Notes under the pieces: model-generated
The model's database searches: none
Seen by the model: only the letters and a program-made list of their open reading frames with translations
Told to the model about the DNA's origin: nothing
Position numbers and translations under genes: made by a program
Shown: one piece after another, positions 6,945-17,677 of the stretch
Position numbering within the stretch: the stretch's first letter is position 1
How the letters are laid out: each line of letters opens with the position of its first letter
NCBI GenBank assembly: GCA_021789435.1
Contig: JAJYJO010000017.1
Span: forward strand, 1-35,354
Source: Chloroflexota bacterium
GTDB lineage: Bacteria; Chloroflexota; Limnocylindria; Limnocylindrales; CSP1-4
DNA: 35,354 nucleotides
Direction: 5' to 3'

Positions 6945-8803
6945 GGCCGGGAACCCGCCGGCAGGGCGGCTGTGCTCCCCTCCCCCGCGTCGGCGGTGCC
7001 ACCCGCGGCGGTGCCACCCGCGGCGGTACCAGCCGCGGCCGCCAGGAGGGCCGCGGTCACCGGTTGACTGCCGGAGGCGGCCACGTCGCGGATCTCGAGC
7101 TGGAGCGACTCGAAGCCCCCGAAGCGGCGGCTGGCGAGGCGGGCGGCCACGTCGACCCGGTCGCCCTCCGCGAGGGAGGTCGCCAGGTCCGGCCGGTCGA
7201 AGGCGATGCCGTCGAGCACGTCGCGCTCGCGGCGCAGCGTCAGCTGGGTGTGCCCACCGGCGGCCGCCCGCACCCGGGTGACGGTCAGGCCCACGACAGC
7301 CACCAGCGGATCGGGGTTGCCCGGCCCGGTCGGCGCGAGGGCCGCCAGCTCGCGGAGCAGCGCGTAGTCCACCTGGCCGGCCGGCAGCGCCAGGTCCAGG
7401 CGCAGCTTGGGCGCCCCGGCGGCGGGTCGGTGGGCCGCGGCGAGCTCCGCGAAACGGCCGCGGAACTCGTCCCAGCGGCCGGCCGGCAGCTCGAAGCCGG
7501 CGGCGCCGGCATGACCCCCGAAGCGAAGGAAGAGATCCCCGCAGGCCTCCAGGGCGACCGCCAGGTCGAAGCCCTCGACGGACCGGCAGGAGCCCCGCAG
7601 GACCCCGCCGAGCTCGGCCGCCACCACGGCCGGCCGACCGTGCTCCTCCGCCAGGCGGGCCGCGGCCAGGCCGATCACGCCGACCGGCCAGGGGCCGCGG
7701 ACCAAAACGGCGGCGGGCAGGGCCCCGCCGAGGAGCGCCGCCTGCGCCTGGGCCACGACGGTCTTCGTCAGGTCACGGCGGGTCGCGTTCGCGACCTCCA
7801 GCTCCTCGGCCAGCACGGCGGCCTCGTCCGCGTCGTCGGCCAGGAGCAGCCGGGCTGCGGTGGCGGCCTCGCCGATCCGGCCGGCTGCGTTCAGCCTGGG
7901 GGCGATGACGAAGCCGACGGTCTCCAGGTCCGCGGTCAGCGGCGCGACCCCGGCCCGGGCCAGCAGCGCCGCGAACCCCGGCCTGGGCGCGTGCCGCAGG
8001 CGGTCGAGGCCCAGGCGGGCGATGGAGCGATTCTCCCCGACGACCGGGGCCACGTCGGCCACGGTGCCGACCGCGGCCAGCTCGGCGAGGCGGCCGAGCG
8101 TCTCGCCGGCCGCGCCCTCCGGCGAGTTGCCCAGGCCGGCCAGGAGCAGCTGGGCGACCTTGAGGGCGACGCCGCTGCCCGCCAGCCGCGGGTCGGGGTA
8201 ACGGCTGTCCGGGCGATGCGGGTTGACCAGCGCCACCGACGGCGGCAGGACCGACGGGACGTGGTGGTGGTCGGTGACGATGACGCCGATCCCGCGAGCG
8301 GCCGCGGCCGCGATCTCCGGCCCGCTGCTGGTCCCGGTGTCGACGGTCACGATCAGGGAACGGCCCTCGGCGGCGGCCAGCTCGACCGCGCGTTCCGAGA
8401 GACCGTGCCCCTCGTCCAGGCGGCTGGGAACATACCAGGCCGTGTCGATGCCGAGCCGGCGCAGGGTCGTGACGAGGATCGTCAGGCCGGTCAGTCCGTC
8501 GGCGTCGAAGTCACCGAAGACGAGCAGGCGCTCGCCCCGCGTCCGGGCAATCGCCACCCGCTCGAGGACCACGGCCGCGTCGGGCAGCAGGGCCGGGTCG
8601 TGGAGACCGGCCTCGGGCGGCCCCAGGAAGGAGGCCAGGTCGGGACTGCCGCAGACGCCGCGGGCCGCCAGCAGGCGGAGGAGCCGCTGCGACAGCCCGT
8701 GCTCCAGCCCGAAGGCGAGGCAGGCCGGGTCCGGCTCGGCCGGCGCCGGGAAGCGCCAGCGGAAGCGGGGCTGGACGGCGCTGCGTTCCACGTCCCTCAG
8801 CAT
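6941..8803 (-). CDS. recJ: Single-stranded-DNA-specific exonuclease RecJ
   Basis: The 620-residue protein is RecJ, a 5'-3' single-strand exonuclease of the DHH phosphoesterase superfamily acting in recombination and mismatch or base-excision repair. Metal-binding motifs are DFDADG (98-103), VDTGTSS (154-160) and TDHHHVP (177-183). The DHHA1 domain has the FGGHAGAAGFEL motif, and an OB-fold-like region follows. The C-terminal 35 residues are Ala/Gly/Thr-rich with a short internal repeat (GGTAA). The ATG at 8803 has no clear ribosome binding site. The gene follows secF by 81 bases and overlaps the PD40 gene by four. Confidence 0.93.
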   Translation of the reverse strand: MLRDVERSAVQPRFRWRFPAPAEPDPACLAFGLEHGLSQRLLRLLAARGVCGSPDLASFLGPPEAGLHDPALLPDAAVVLERVAIARTRGERLLVFGDFDADGLTGLTILVTTLRRLGIDTAWYVPSRLDEGHGLSERAVELAAAEGRSLIVTVDTGTSSGPEIAAAAARGIGVIVTDHHHVPSVLPPSVALVNPHRPDSRYPDPRLAGSGVALKVAQLLLAGLGNSPEGAAGETLGRLAELAAVGTVADVAPVVGENRSIARLGLDRLRHAPRPGFAALLARAGVAPLTADLETVGFVIAPRLNAAGRIGEAATAARLLLADDADEAAVLAEELEVANATRRDLTKTVVAQAQAALLGGALPAAVLVRGPWPVGVIGLAAARLAEEHGRPAVVAAELGGVLRGSCRSVEGFDLAVALEACGDLFLRFGGHAGAAGFELPAGRWDEFRGRFAELAAAHRPAAGAPKLRLDLALPAGQVDYALLRELAALAPTGPGNPDPLVAVVGLTVTRVRAAAGGHTQLTLRRERDVLDGIAFDRPDLATSLAEGDRVDVAARLASRRFGGFESLQLEIRDVAASGSQPVTAALLAAAAGTAAGGTAAGGTADAGEGSTAALPAGSRP

Positions 8804-8884
8804 GACAGCGGCGACGCGGATCGACCTGCGGGGGCGGGACCGTCGCCTTCGTGCCCGCCCGACGGAGGGAGCTTCAGCCCGGCG

Positions 8885-10067
8885 TCAGGCGGGGACGCGC
8901 CTGCCCGGCCGGGCCTGGCGCTCGCGCCGTCGCTGCTCCCAGAGCGTCCAGTCCACCAGCAGCGGGCTGGCGTTGAAGATCGACGAGTAGGTCCCGGAGG
9001 AGATCCCGATCAGGAGGGCGAGGACGAAGAAACGGATGGCCGAACCGCCGAAGAGGAGCAGGGCGGTCAGCGTGATGACCACGGTGAAGCTCGTGTTGAT
9101 GGAGCGGCCCAGGGTCTGGAGGATCGAGTGGTTGACGATCCGGTCGAACGGCTCGCCGGCGTGGCGGGCCTTGTTCTCGCGGATCCGGTCGAAGACCACG
9201 ATCGTGTCGTGGACGCTGAAACCGATGACGGTCAGCATCGCCGTGACGAAGAGGGCATCCACCTCCACGCCGAAGAGGGTGCCCAGAATGGCGAAGGTGC
9301 CGACGACCACGATCACGTCATGGACCAGGGCGACGATGGCCGTCACGCCCATCTTCACGTCGTGGAACCGGATCGTGATCCAGGTCAGGATGCCCAGGGA
9401 GCCCAGGATGACGAGCAGGATCGCCTGGCTGGTCAGCTCGGAGCTGATGATCGGGCCGATCGTGGTCGTCTGGTTGACCGCCGCGATGGGACCGAAGCGT
9501 GCCTGGAGCGCCGTCGCCAGCTTGCCCAGCTCGCCGGTCGTCGGGACCGGATTGGGTGAGGCCGACGGCGCCGGCGTGGTCCCGGCGGCCGCGCCCGAGG
9601 CGCCGGGCGAGGCGGAGGCGGCGGCGGAGCCGGATGGTGAAGGGGAGGGCGAAGGTGACGGCGAAGCCGAGGCGGAGGGAGCCGCCGAGGCCGAGCCTGA
9701 AGCCGCCGGCGACCCGGACGCGGCGGCCGATCCCGAGGGTGCCGCCGAGGGGGAGACGGCCGGCGTGGGGGTCGGGCTGGGCGCCGCCTCCAGGCCGATC
9801 GGCTTGGTCCGGATCAGCAGGAACCCGTTGCCGGTGCTGTTGACCGTCGAGTCGCCGAGGCCCTGCTGGGCCAGGACGGTCTTGACGCCGGCCGGCGTCA
9901 CGGCCGGGTTCTGGAAGCGGATCTCCCAGAGCGTGCCGCCGGTGTAGTCGATCGAGAATTTGAGGCCCACGTGGTCGCCGGTCAGCGGCGTCGCCAGGAT
10001 GAAGAGGAAACCGGGGACGACGATGAAGGCCGAGAACAGGTAGAAGTAGAGGCGCTTGCCGATGATG

Positions 10068-10075
<8 letters not shown>
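8885..10075 (-). CDS. secF: Protein translocase subunit SecF with low-complexity insert
   Basis: The 396-residue membrane protein is SecF, partner of SecD in proton-driven late steps of Sec export. Six transmembrane helices are apparent: one near residues 10-30 and five from about 215 to 375. Family motifs include FSIDYTGGT (40-48), GFSVHDTIVVFDRIREN and NASPLLVDW. Typical SecF has about 300 residues; the excess here is a Pro/Ser/Ala/Gly run of about 84 residues (97-180) inside the first extracytoplasmic domain. The GTG at 10075 overlaps the secD stop by eight bases, so the two are coupled. Confidence 0.95.
9536..9787 (-). repeat. low-complexity Pro/Ser/Ala coding insert in secF
   Basis: This in-frame segment encodes SecF residues of about 97-180, made almost only of Ala, Ser, Pro, Gly and Thr, with SPSPSPSPSPSG at its centre. 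It lies in the extracytoplasmic loop between helices 1 and 2. The reading frame stays open on both sides, so it is an insertion and not a frameshift. Confidence 0.85.
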
Positions 10076-11462
<1,387 letters not shown>

Positions 11463-11470
11463 GGGAGGGG

Positions 11471-11476
11471 ATGATA
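11471..11476 (-). promoter_or_regulatory. putative -10 element (TATCAT), leaderless secD
   Basis: TATCAT ends 8 bases before the secD GTG, and a pyrimidine-rich stretch with no Shine-Dalgarno sequence lies between. No -35 consensus is recognised. Confidence 0.45.
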
Positions 11477-11492
11477 GCAGGACGGTCGGGGG

Positions 11493-11528
11493 CGGCGCCG
11501 GGGGGGCGGGGCCGGCGGGCCGGCGCCG
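11493..11528 (-). terminator. possible terminator hairpin between uvrC and secD
   Basis: An inverted repeat of 9 bp (CGGCGCCGG / CCGGCGCCG) with an 18-base GC-rich loop lies just past the uvrC stop at 11541. There is no U-tract. It separates uvrC from the putative secD promoter. Confidence 0.35.
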
Positions 11529-11540
11529 GGACGACCGGGG

Positions 11541-13400
11541 CTACGCCTCGAGGGTCGCCTTGATCCGGGCCGCGAGGGACGGGCCGATGCCGGGGACCGC
11601 GGCGATCTGCTCGACCGGCGCGTCGCGGACCCGGCGCGCCGAGCCGAAGACGCGCAGCAGCGCCTGCCGCCGCTTGGGTCCCACGCCCGGCAGGTCGTCG
11701 AAGGCGGACCGGACCGCCTTCTTCGCCCGCAGGCTGCGGTGGTAGGTGATGGCGAAGCGGTGGGCCTCGTCCCGCAGCCGCTGGACGAGGTAGAGCGCCG
11801 ACGAGGTCGGCGGCAGGAGCACCGGCTCGCTCCGGCCCGGCAGGAAGAGCTCCTCGCGCTCCTTGGCCAGGCCGACGACCGGGAGGTCCGCCAGTCCCGA
11901 CTCGCGGAGCACCGCCTCGGCCGCCGAGAGCTGGCCCTTGCCGCCGTCGATTACCACCAGGTCCGGCAGGCGCCAGCGCAGCTCCTCCTCCGCCCCCTCG
12001 TCGCCGGCCCTGGCCCGCTGAAAGCGCCGGCGCAGGACTTCCTGGTGGCTGGCGAAGTCGTTGGCGCCCTGGACAGTCTTGACCCGGAAGCGGCGGTACT
12101 CGCCGCTGCGGGGCTTGCCCTCCTCGAAGACGACCATGCTGCCGACCGACTGGGCGCCCTGGAAGTTGGAGATGTCGTAGCACTCGATCCGCATCGGCGG
12201 GCCGGCCAGCCCCAGGGCCCCCGCCAGCTCGTCCAGGGCGGCCAGCGTCTTGCCCTGGTCGGCCAGCCAGCGGGCCTGCTCGCGGGCAAGGGTCTCCGCC
12301 GCGTTGCGAGCCGCCAGGTCGAGCAGCTGCCGCTTCTCGCCGCGGCGCGGGACGCGGAGGTGGACCGGGCCGCCGCGCCGGCTGGCCAGGAAGGCCTCCA
12401 GGTCCGCGACTTCCTCCCCGCTCGCCGGAAGCGCCGGGACCAGGACGGCCGGCGGCGTGGAGGTGGCCCGGGCGTAGTACTGCTGCACGAAACCGGCCAG
12501 GACCTCGTCGTCAGTCGACTCGCGCGGCGCGTCGAGCAGGAAGACGTCGCGCCCCACCAGCTTCCCGCCGCGCACGGCGAAGAGCTGGACGGCGGCCTGG
12601 CCGTCGCTCCGGGCGAGGCCCAGGAGGTCCTCCTCGGTCCGGGCGAAGGCGGCCATCTTCTGCGATTCCATCGTCCGCTCGATCGAGCGGACCTTGTCGC
12701 GCAGAGCGGCCGCGCGCTCGAACTGCAGGCCTTCGGAGGCCTCCTCCATCTCCTTCCGCAGCCGCCGCGCGACCTGCTCCTGGCGGCCCTCCAGGAAGAG
12801 CTCGATCTGCTCGATGTCGCGCCGGTAGGCTGCCCGGTCGATGGCCCCGATGCAGGGCGCCTGGCAGCGCTTGATGTGGTAGAGGAGGCAGGGCCGCTGG
12901 AGGGCACGGACGCCGTCCCTGATCTCCAGCGTGCAGGTTCGGAACGGGAAGAGGCGGCGGATCAGGTTCATCGCCTCGTCCACACTGGAGGCGGAGGCGT
13001 ACGGCCCGAAGTAGCGGCTGCCGTCGGCGACCAGCTTGCGCGTGCGCTCGACGCGCGGGAAGTCGTCGGCCAGGGTGATCTTGATGTAGGGATAGCTCTT
13101 GTCGTCCTTGAGCCGGACGTTGAAGCGGGGCCGGAACCGCTTGATCAGGTTGGCCTCGAGGAGGAGGGCCTCGCTGACCGAGTCCGTCAGGGTGTACTCG
13201 ACGTCGGCGACCCGATCGATGGCGGTCCGGATGCGGTGCACCTCCCCGCCGACGGCCTGCTTCTGCCAGTAGCTCCGGACCCGGTTGCGCAGGCTCTGGG
13301 CCTTGCCGACGTACAGCACGTCACCCCGGGCGTCCTTCATCAGGTAGACGCCGGGCCGGTCGGGGAGCCGCTTGAGGGTGGCCTGGAGGTCGGGGGTCAC
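11541..13400 (-). CDS. uvrC: Excinuclease ABC subunit C
   Basis: The 619-residue protein is UvrC, the dual-incision nuclease of nucleotide excision repair. It shows the N-terminal GIY-YIG domain (PGVYLMKD...VLYVGKA, residues 15-35), a Cys cluster (TCTLEIR...RPCLLYHIKRCQAPC), the UVR motif that binds UvrB (about 205-240), the RNase-H-like domain (IECYDISNFQG; LVVIDGGKGQL) and two C-terminal helix-hairpin-helix motifs (LPGVGPKRRQALL; VPGIGPSLAARI). The GTG at 13400 has GGAGG directly abutting it, too close for normal use. TAGAAT lies six bases upstream, so the mRNA may be leaderless. Confidence 0.96.
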   Translation of the reverse strand: MTPDLQATLKRLPDRPGVYLMKDARGDVLYVGKAQSLRNRVRSYWQKQAVGGEVHRIRTAIDRVADVEYTLTDSVSEALLLEANLIKRFRPRFNVRLKDDKSYPYIKITLADDFPRVERTRKLVADGSRYFGPYASASSVDEAMNLIRRLFPFRTCTLEIRDGVRALQRPCLLYHIKRCQAPCIGAIDRAAYRRDIEQIELFLEGRQEQVARRLRKEMEEASEGLQFERAAALRDKVRSIERTMESQKMAAFARTEEDLLGLARSDGQAAVQLFAVRGGKLVGRDVFLLDAPRESTDDEVLAGFVQQYYARATSTPPAVLVPALPASGEEVADLEAFLASRRGGPVHLRVPRRGEKRQLLDLAARNAAETLAREQARWLADQGKTLAALDELAGALGLAGPPMRIECYDISNFQGAQSVGSMVVFEEGKPRSGEYRRFRVKTVQGANDFASHQEVLRRRFQRARAGDEGAEEELRWRLPDLVVIDGGKGQLSAAEAVLRESGLADLPVVGLAKEREELFLPGRSEPVLLPPTSSALYLVQRLRDEAHRFAITYHRSLRAKKAVRSAFDDLPGVGPKRRQALLRVFGSARRVRDAPVEQIAAVPGIGPSLAARIKATLEA

Positions 13401-13406
13401 CCTCCG

Positions 13407-13412
13407 ATTCTA
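13407..13412 (-). promoter_or_regulatory. putative -10 element (TAGAAT), leaderless uvrC
   Basis: TAGAAT matches the TATAAT consensus in five of six positions and ends six bases before the uvrC GTG. Transcription would begin at or next to the start codon. No LexA-type box is recognised and no -35 is clear. Confidence 0.5.
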
Positions 13413-13473
13413 GGGGGAGAGTCGCAGCCGGGCCTTGCCCGGCCGCTTGACCCGATTCTCCGGCGGCCCGAAT

Positions 13474-13506
13474 CCGAGGGGCCCGGCCGCCGGCCGGGCC
13501 CCTCGG
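13474..13506 (-). terminator. 15-bp perfect hairpin after the phosphatase gene
   Basis: CCGAGGGGCCCGGCC (13474-13488) and its exact reverse complement (13492-13506) are separated by three bases. The hairpin starts 40 bases past the stop of the phosphodiesterase-nucleotidase gene. The following minus-strand bases (ATTCGGG) are not a proper U-tract, so it is an atypical intrinsic terminator or a processing hairpin. It also separates that gene from uvrC. Confidence 0.6.
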
Positions 13507-13545
13507 TGCTGCCAGCGGGCGTGCTGCCCGCCGAGATGGGTTCAG

Positions 13546-16500
13546 TTACGGTGTCACGACCGGGCAGTTGTTCGAGCTGGCCGGGTTCGCGACCTTGACG
13601 CAGTTGGCGCGACCCTGGATGGCCGGGCTGATCGGCGTGTTGGCGCTGATGTAGTCGGCAAGGTTCTGATCCATGATCGCCTGGGTGGTCGACTGGCTCC
13701 AGACGTTCGGGTAGCCGTCACCGCCCTGCGCCATGTAGTCGTTCTCGGCGATCGTGTACGTCGAGCTCGACGAGAAGTCGATGGCCGCACCCGTGCAGCT
13801 GCCGTCTGCGGCTTGACTGACCGCCGACACGACTCGGCTCCCGGCAGGAGCCGAGATGTCGTAGGTGAAGCAGAGGCCCGACACCTGCGGGAAGCGCCCG
13901 TCGGCCGTCGGCATGAGCGAGACCCCGTTCTCGAGGAACAGCTTGAACTGAGCCCCGGTCACCGAGGTGGTCGACACGATGTTGCCGAATGGCAGAACGG
14001 CCAGGACCTGGCCGCGGGTGATCGGATACGGGGGCGGCGTGTAGGCCGGGCAGAAGTCGTTCGAGAGGTCGGTCGTCGGGCAGGTCAGATCAGCCCGCAG
14101 GCCGCCCGAGTTCGTGATGGCGAAGTCGGTGTTGTACGCCTTCCTCATCGAGTCGGTCGTGACGTCGCCGACGAGCGACTCGCAGGTCCGGCCGGCGGAC
14201 TGGCCGCACGCGTCGGAGCGAGGGATGAAGCGGGTGGAGTTGCCGATGACCGTGCTGAAGATCGGCGCCAGCTGCGCCTGGAGTTCGTTGATCTGGCCCT
14301 GGATCGTGGGATCGGGGATGACGCCGATATCCCACGGCTTGTGGTAGTCGGCGGTCTTGTAGACCACGGCCTTGGTCGCGGTGTTGACGACGACCCGGAT
14401 GCGGGTGAACCGGACGCCGGCGTTGAGACTCTCGGTGACGAGGGTGCCGTTGGCGGTGGTGCCGATCGTCTCGAAGTGGGAATGGCCGCCCGCGACGACG
14501 TCGACACCCTGGAGACCGTCCGCGAAGTCGACGAGCGGACCCGTGGGACTGGTGAGCGTGCTGAGCGTCGGATCGACGCCGATGTGGCCGACCGCGAGGA
14601 CCGCATTGACCTTGCCCGTGGAGCGGAGGTCGGCGGTTGCCTTGTTCACGGCCGCGACCGGGTCGCCGACCACGAACGGATCGACGTAGCCGGGGAAGAC
14701 CAGGCTCGGCAGCGCCTGGAGCGTGAAGCCCACGAGGCCGAGCTTGAAGCCGGCGAAACTGTAGACGGCGGACGGCTGCCACTGGGGCGGATACGTACCG
14801 TCCGGATAGGTGACGTTGGCACTCAGGTACTTGAAGTCCGCGAGCGGGATCAGCTGCGTCCGCAAATACTCCTGTCCGCGGTCGAAGTTGTGGTTGCCAA
14901 GCGTGTCGAACGTTAGGCCCATCTCGTTGGCCGCGACCATCGTCGGCTTGTCGCCGAAGAAGTTGGAGATCGGCGGGCTCGCACCGACCAGGTCGCCGCC
15001 ACTGATCGTGATCGCGTTGCCGTCCATCGCCTCGGCCCGATAGGTATCGAACCAGGGCTTGAGGTAGGCAGCGCCGCCGATCGCGTAGCTCGGCCCTACC
15101 GTGTCGGCGGTCTCAGACAGCGGGGTCAGCTGCCCGTGGAAGTCGCTGAAGTAGAGGACCGTGGCCTCCTTCAGCAGTCCGGGCGATGGGAAGAGCTGGT
15201 AGAGGATCTTGCCCCGGGCGTTGATGGGGCCCTGGATCCCGAGCAGGAAGGAGATCGTGGGCGCGACGTCGACGGCGCGAATGCCGGCGACGGGTCCCTG
15301 GTGGCGGATGCCGGGGCCGGAGGCCAGGAACGTGGCGTGCATGTTGACGTTGTTGGCCAGGTCGACCATCTCCGGCATGTAGCCGTGCTGGCCGAAGAAC
15401 TGGCTGAAGGCGATCGTCTGGCCCCTGGTCGCGGCGTCGAACTGGTACGGCGGCTTCAGGACGACGACCACGTCACCGCTTCGGTTGGGACTCAGCGAAT
15501 CCGAGCCGTCGACGTTCCTGAGCTGTTCCTTGGTCAGGATCTTCGAGACGACCTGGGCTCCCGGATGCGCCGGGTCGGTCAGGCCCTGGAACGCGGCGAT
15601 GATCTGATCCCGTACCTGCTGGTAGGTGACGCTCGCCGGCAGGCTGGAGTTGATGTAGATCTGGGCGGTGCCACCGGCCCAGCAGGCCTTGGCGAGGTTG
15701 ACCGCCCCGGTCCCGGTCGCCGCGCGGCAGTTGCTGCTCACCTCGGGCGACTGGAGCCCGGCGTCGGAGAGCACCTTGCCTGCCTGCACCGCGAGCCACT
15801 GGGCACCGAAGCCGTGGTCGGACGTCGCGAACGTGGTCGGCGTCCCGCCCACCAGCGAGCGAGCCAGGGCGAGGGTCGCGTCGGCCTCGCCGTATGCCTG
15901 TTTCAGATAGCCGTCATACGTTGGGGCCTTGGCCGGAACGTAGTAGGGGTTCGCGACGCCGTTGACGGACGCGGGTCCGGTCAGGGCCAGGAACTGGTGC
16001 TGGAACTCGTCGGTTGTCGCGATGCCCGCCATCAGCAGGTCCGGCTTGACGCCGAGAGCGGCGATCGATCCGCCGCTGACGGTCGTCACCGAGCCCGAGC
16101 CCAGGATGTAGTTGAGATACGCCCACTGGGCGTTCTTCCACATCAGGCCCTGTTCGACGTACGTGGCGTCGTCGACGATGCCGGATTCCTGGATCGCGTA
16201 GTCGGCGCCGACGGCGCTCGGGAACTGCGAGTTGAGCGTCTCCTCGAAAGCGGCCGAGGCGGCGGCGCCGAGGGCGTTATAGCTCGCGTTCGAGCGGGCG
16301 ACCGAGTCGAAGTAGATCCTGAACTTCGAGAGGTCGGGCGCGAGGTCGATGGCCTTCATGTAGAAGCCGCCGGTCTTGCCCGCGTACGGGCCGCGCAGCG
16401 TCACCTTGACGTCGGCCCAGTTGCCGGCGGCGGTCAGGTTCCCGACCGCGTCGGCGCCATTCTTGGCGTCGGCGTTCGGGACGACGAGGACGTGGTCGTA

Positions 16501-17262
16501 GTCGACCGTCGAGTCGTCCGTCGAGTCGTAGATGTAGAGGTCGTATTTGCCGTTGGCCGGCCCGGTCGCGTACGGGAAGATGTCGAGCTGCTGCTCCCGG
16601 GCCGGGCTGTAGGAGACCGGCACGTTCGACCAGCCACTGGCGTCCGCCAGGTCGACCCGCTCGTACTTGACGTTGAAGGCGTTGGCGCCTGCGGGCTGGC
16701 CGGGCATGTCGTAGTTGAGCAGGATGCCGCGGGCCGAGAAAAAGCTCCGGTAGTCCACGACCGGCCCCTGCAGGGCGGGCACCAGGTTCCGGTTGCCGGA
16801 CCATTCGACCGAGACGACCTTCTTGTGGGCCCGCTCGGCGGCCTGCGGCAGGGTGTCGGCCTGCAGGATCCCGGTCGTGAACGCGGCCGTCGAGTTGTTG
16901 AAGTTGCCGCCGACCTGGAAGAACGTGTTGTTCGTCGAGCCGAACTCGCCCGGGTAGGTCCCGGTCCCGAGCGTGTACCAGCCGACGCCCGTGTTCGGCG
17001 GGAAGGCCTGGACCATCCCGTTGTCGCCGACGACGCCGGTCTTCATCAGCGATGCATAGGTCGGCATCGCGCCGGCCGCCGCGTACTTCTGCATCAGGTC
17101 GGGGCGCATTCCGTCGGCGTTGAAGAGGACGACGCTGTCCGCGTGGGGCGTCGCGGACGAGCCGGCCGCGACCGGGGCGGCTGCGGTGACACCGGAGACG
17201 AGAGTCCCCAGCAGGGCGAACGTGGTAAGGAGCGCAAACGGGTGTAGGTGACGTCTCCGCAC
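13546..17262 (-). CDS. Secreted phosphodiesterase / 5'-nucleotidase fusion enzyme
   Basis: The 1238-residue protein has a signal peptide (residues about 1-33), an alkaline-phosphatase-superfamily domain of type I phosphodiesterase/nucleotide pyrophosphatase kind (about 41-695), and a metallophosphatase 5'-nucleotidase (about 700-1215). In the first domain the expected ligands and nucleophile appear: D50 (FNADGMRPD), T91 (PPNTGVGW), D418 and H422 (TTDEFQHQF), D482-H483 (TSDHGFG) and H626 (GQHGYMPE). In the second: D707-x-H709 (SDFHG), D757 (GGDLVG), N790-H791 (GNHNFD), H893, H927-x-H929 (GGHSHFE), NSGGLRAD and [13 protein letters not shown]. The likely role is extracellular release of phosphate or nucleosides from nucleotides. 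The GTG at 17262 is set by GGAGG seven bases upstream and the signal peptide. The frame remains open to 18384 but there runs antisense to the helicase gene. Confidence 0.9.
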   Translation of the reverse strand: MRRRHLHPFALLTTFALLGTLVSGVTAAAPVAAGSSATPHADSVVLFNADGMRPDLMQKYAAAGAMPTYASLMKTGVVGDNGMVQAFPPNTGVGWYTLGTGTYPGEFGSTNNTFFQVGGNFNNSTAAFTTGILQADTLPQAAERAHKKVVSVEWSGNRNLVPALQGPVVDYRSFFSARGILLNYDMPGQPAGANAFNVKYERVDLADASGWSNVPVSYSPAREQQLDIFPYATGPANGKYDLYIYDSTDDSTVDYDHVLVVPNADAKNGADAVGNLTAAGNWADVKVTLRGPYAGKTGGFYMKAIDLAPDLSKFRIYFDSVARSNASYNALGAAASAAFEETLNSQFPSAVGADYAIQESGIVDDATYVEQGLMWKNAQWAYLNYILGSGSVTTVSGGSIAALGVKPDLLMAGIATTDEFQHQFLALTGPASVNGVANPYYVPAKAPTYDGYLKQAYGEADATLALARSLVGGTPTTFATSDHGFGAQWLAVQAGKVLSDAGLQSPEVSSNCRAATGTGAVNLAKACWAGGTAQIYINSSLPASVTYQQVRDQIIAAFQGLTDPAHPGAQVVSKILTKEQLRNVDGSDSLSPNRSGDVVVVLKPPYQFDAATRGQTIAFSQFFGQHGYMPEMVDLANNVNMHATFLASGPGIRHQGPVAGIRAVDVAPTISFLLGIQGPINARGKILYQLFPSPGLLKEATVLYFSDFHGQLTPLSETADTVGPSYAIGGAAYLKPWFDTYRAEAMDGNAITISGGDLVGASPPISNFFGDKPTMVAANEMGLTFDTLGNHNFDRGQEYLRTQLIPLADFKYLSANVTYPDGTYPPQWQPSAVYSFAGFKLGLVGFTLQALPSLVFPGYVDPFVVGDPVAAVNKATADLRSTGKVNAVLAVGHIGVDPTLSTLTSPTGPLVDFADGLQGVDVVAGGHSHFETIGTTANGTLVTESLNAGVRFTRIRVVVNTATKAVVYKTADYHKPWDIGVIPDPTIQGQINELQAQLAPIFSTVIGNSTRFIPRSDACGQSAGRTCESLVGDVTTDSMRKAYNTDFAITNSGGLRADLTCPTTDLSNDFCPAYTPPPYPITRGQVLAVLPFGNIVSTTSVTGAQFKLFLENGVSLMPTADGRFPQVSGLCFTYDISAPAGSRVVSAVSQAADGSCTGAAIDFSSSSTYTIAENDYMAQGGDGYPNVWSQSTTQAIMDQNLADYISANTPISPAIQGRANCVKVANPASSNNCPVVTP

Positions 17263-17269
17263 GTGGGCA

Positions 17270-17291
17270 CCTCCGGCGACATTGCGTCGCC
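17270..17291 (-). promoter_or_regulatory. ribosome binding site abutting a hairpin, phosphatase gene
   Basis: GGAGG (17270-17274) lies seven bases before the GTG at 17262. A perfect 6-bp hairpin with a 5-base loop (GGCGAC-GCAAT-GTCGCC on the minus strand, 17275-17291) ends exactly where the ribosome binding site begins, so folding could affect initiation. Confidence 0.5.
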
Positions 17292-17425
17292 CTTCCCTCC
17301 GAGGCGCGGCAGGACGTCGGGCACGGCGGCGGGACACGACCGCCACCGCACGGCCAGGCGCTAATGCCCGATACGATAGCCCCAACCTACCCACCTCGGC
17401 AGGCCCAACGGGACATTCGGCCGGT

Positions 17426-17453
17426 CCTTTGGTCACACATCGGTGACCGAAGG
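17426..17453. promoter_or_regulatory. 28-bp imperfect palindrome (possible operator)
   Basis: CCTTTGGTCAC and GTGACCGAAGG pair in 10 of 11 positions around the core ACATCG. It lies about 165 bases upstream of the phosphatase GTG and 225 bases upstream of the helicase start, a suitable place for a regulator of either gene. It does not resemble a Pho box that I can recognise. Confidence 0.45.
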
Positions 17454-17560
17454 CACCAATTGCGCAGGATCCCGGCCGGTGCTCGATCCGCCGCCGACCG
17501 GCGGTGGACGGGCCGCCACGAGCGTCACCGCGCCACCGGGGCGCGCCGTCGCCGACCGCC

Positions 17561-17580
17561 GTATGCGGTGAGCTGCATAC
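17561..17580 (+). promoter_or_regulatory. 20-bp palindrome, copy C (possible operator)
   Basis: GTATGCGGTGAGCTGCATAC matches copies A/B at 15 of 20 positions, including ATGCGGTGA and GCATA. Its arms also pair (CCGTATGC / GCATACGG, 17559-17566 and 17575-17582). Bases that differ from A/B keep the outer arms self-complementary, as expected of a protein-binding palindrome. It lies about 100 bases upstream of the helicase start. Confidence 0.5.
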
Positions 17581-17677
17581 GGCCGAGCGACCGGCGGTCC
17601 CTCGCTTCTCCCCGTCGGCATCCCGGCCGAATGGGACCGCCAAGAGGCCGGTAAGCGGGCCGGCCCAGACTGGCCGG

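Larger units (their letters stand above)
17263..17677. other. divergent intergenic region, phosphatase / helicase
   Basis: These 415 bases separate two divergent genes. They contain the ribosome-site hairpin (17270-17291), a possible minus-strand -10 (TATCGT, 17373-17378) with no good -35, a 28-bp imperfect palindrome (17426-17453) and copy C of the dispersed 20-bp palindrome (17561-17580). No credible small gene is seen. Confidence 0.65.

Noticed and set aside
7064-9559. Plus-strand open frame of 831 codons
   Set aside because: It is antisense to recJ and secF, which match known families throughout. Its composition is that of a shadow frame.
15136-17247. Plus-strand open frame of 703 codons
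   Set aside because: It is antisense to the phosphatase gene, with no recognisable domain.
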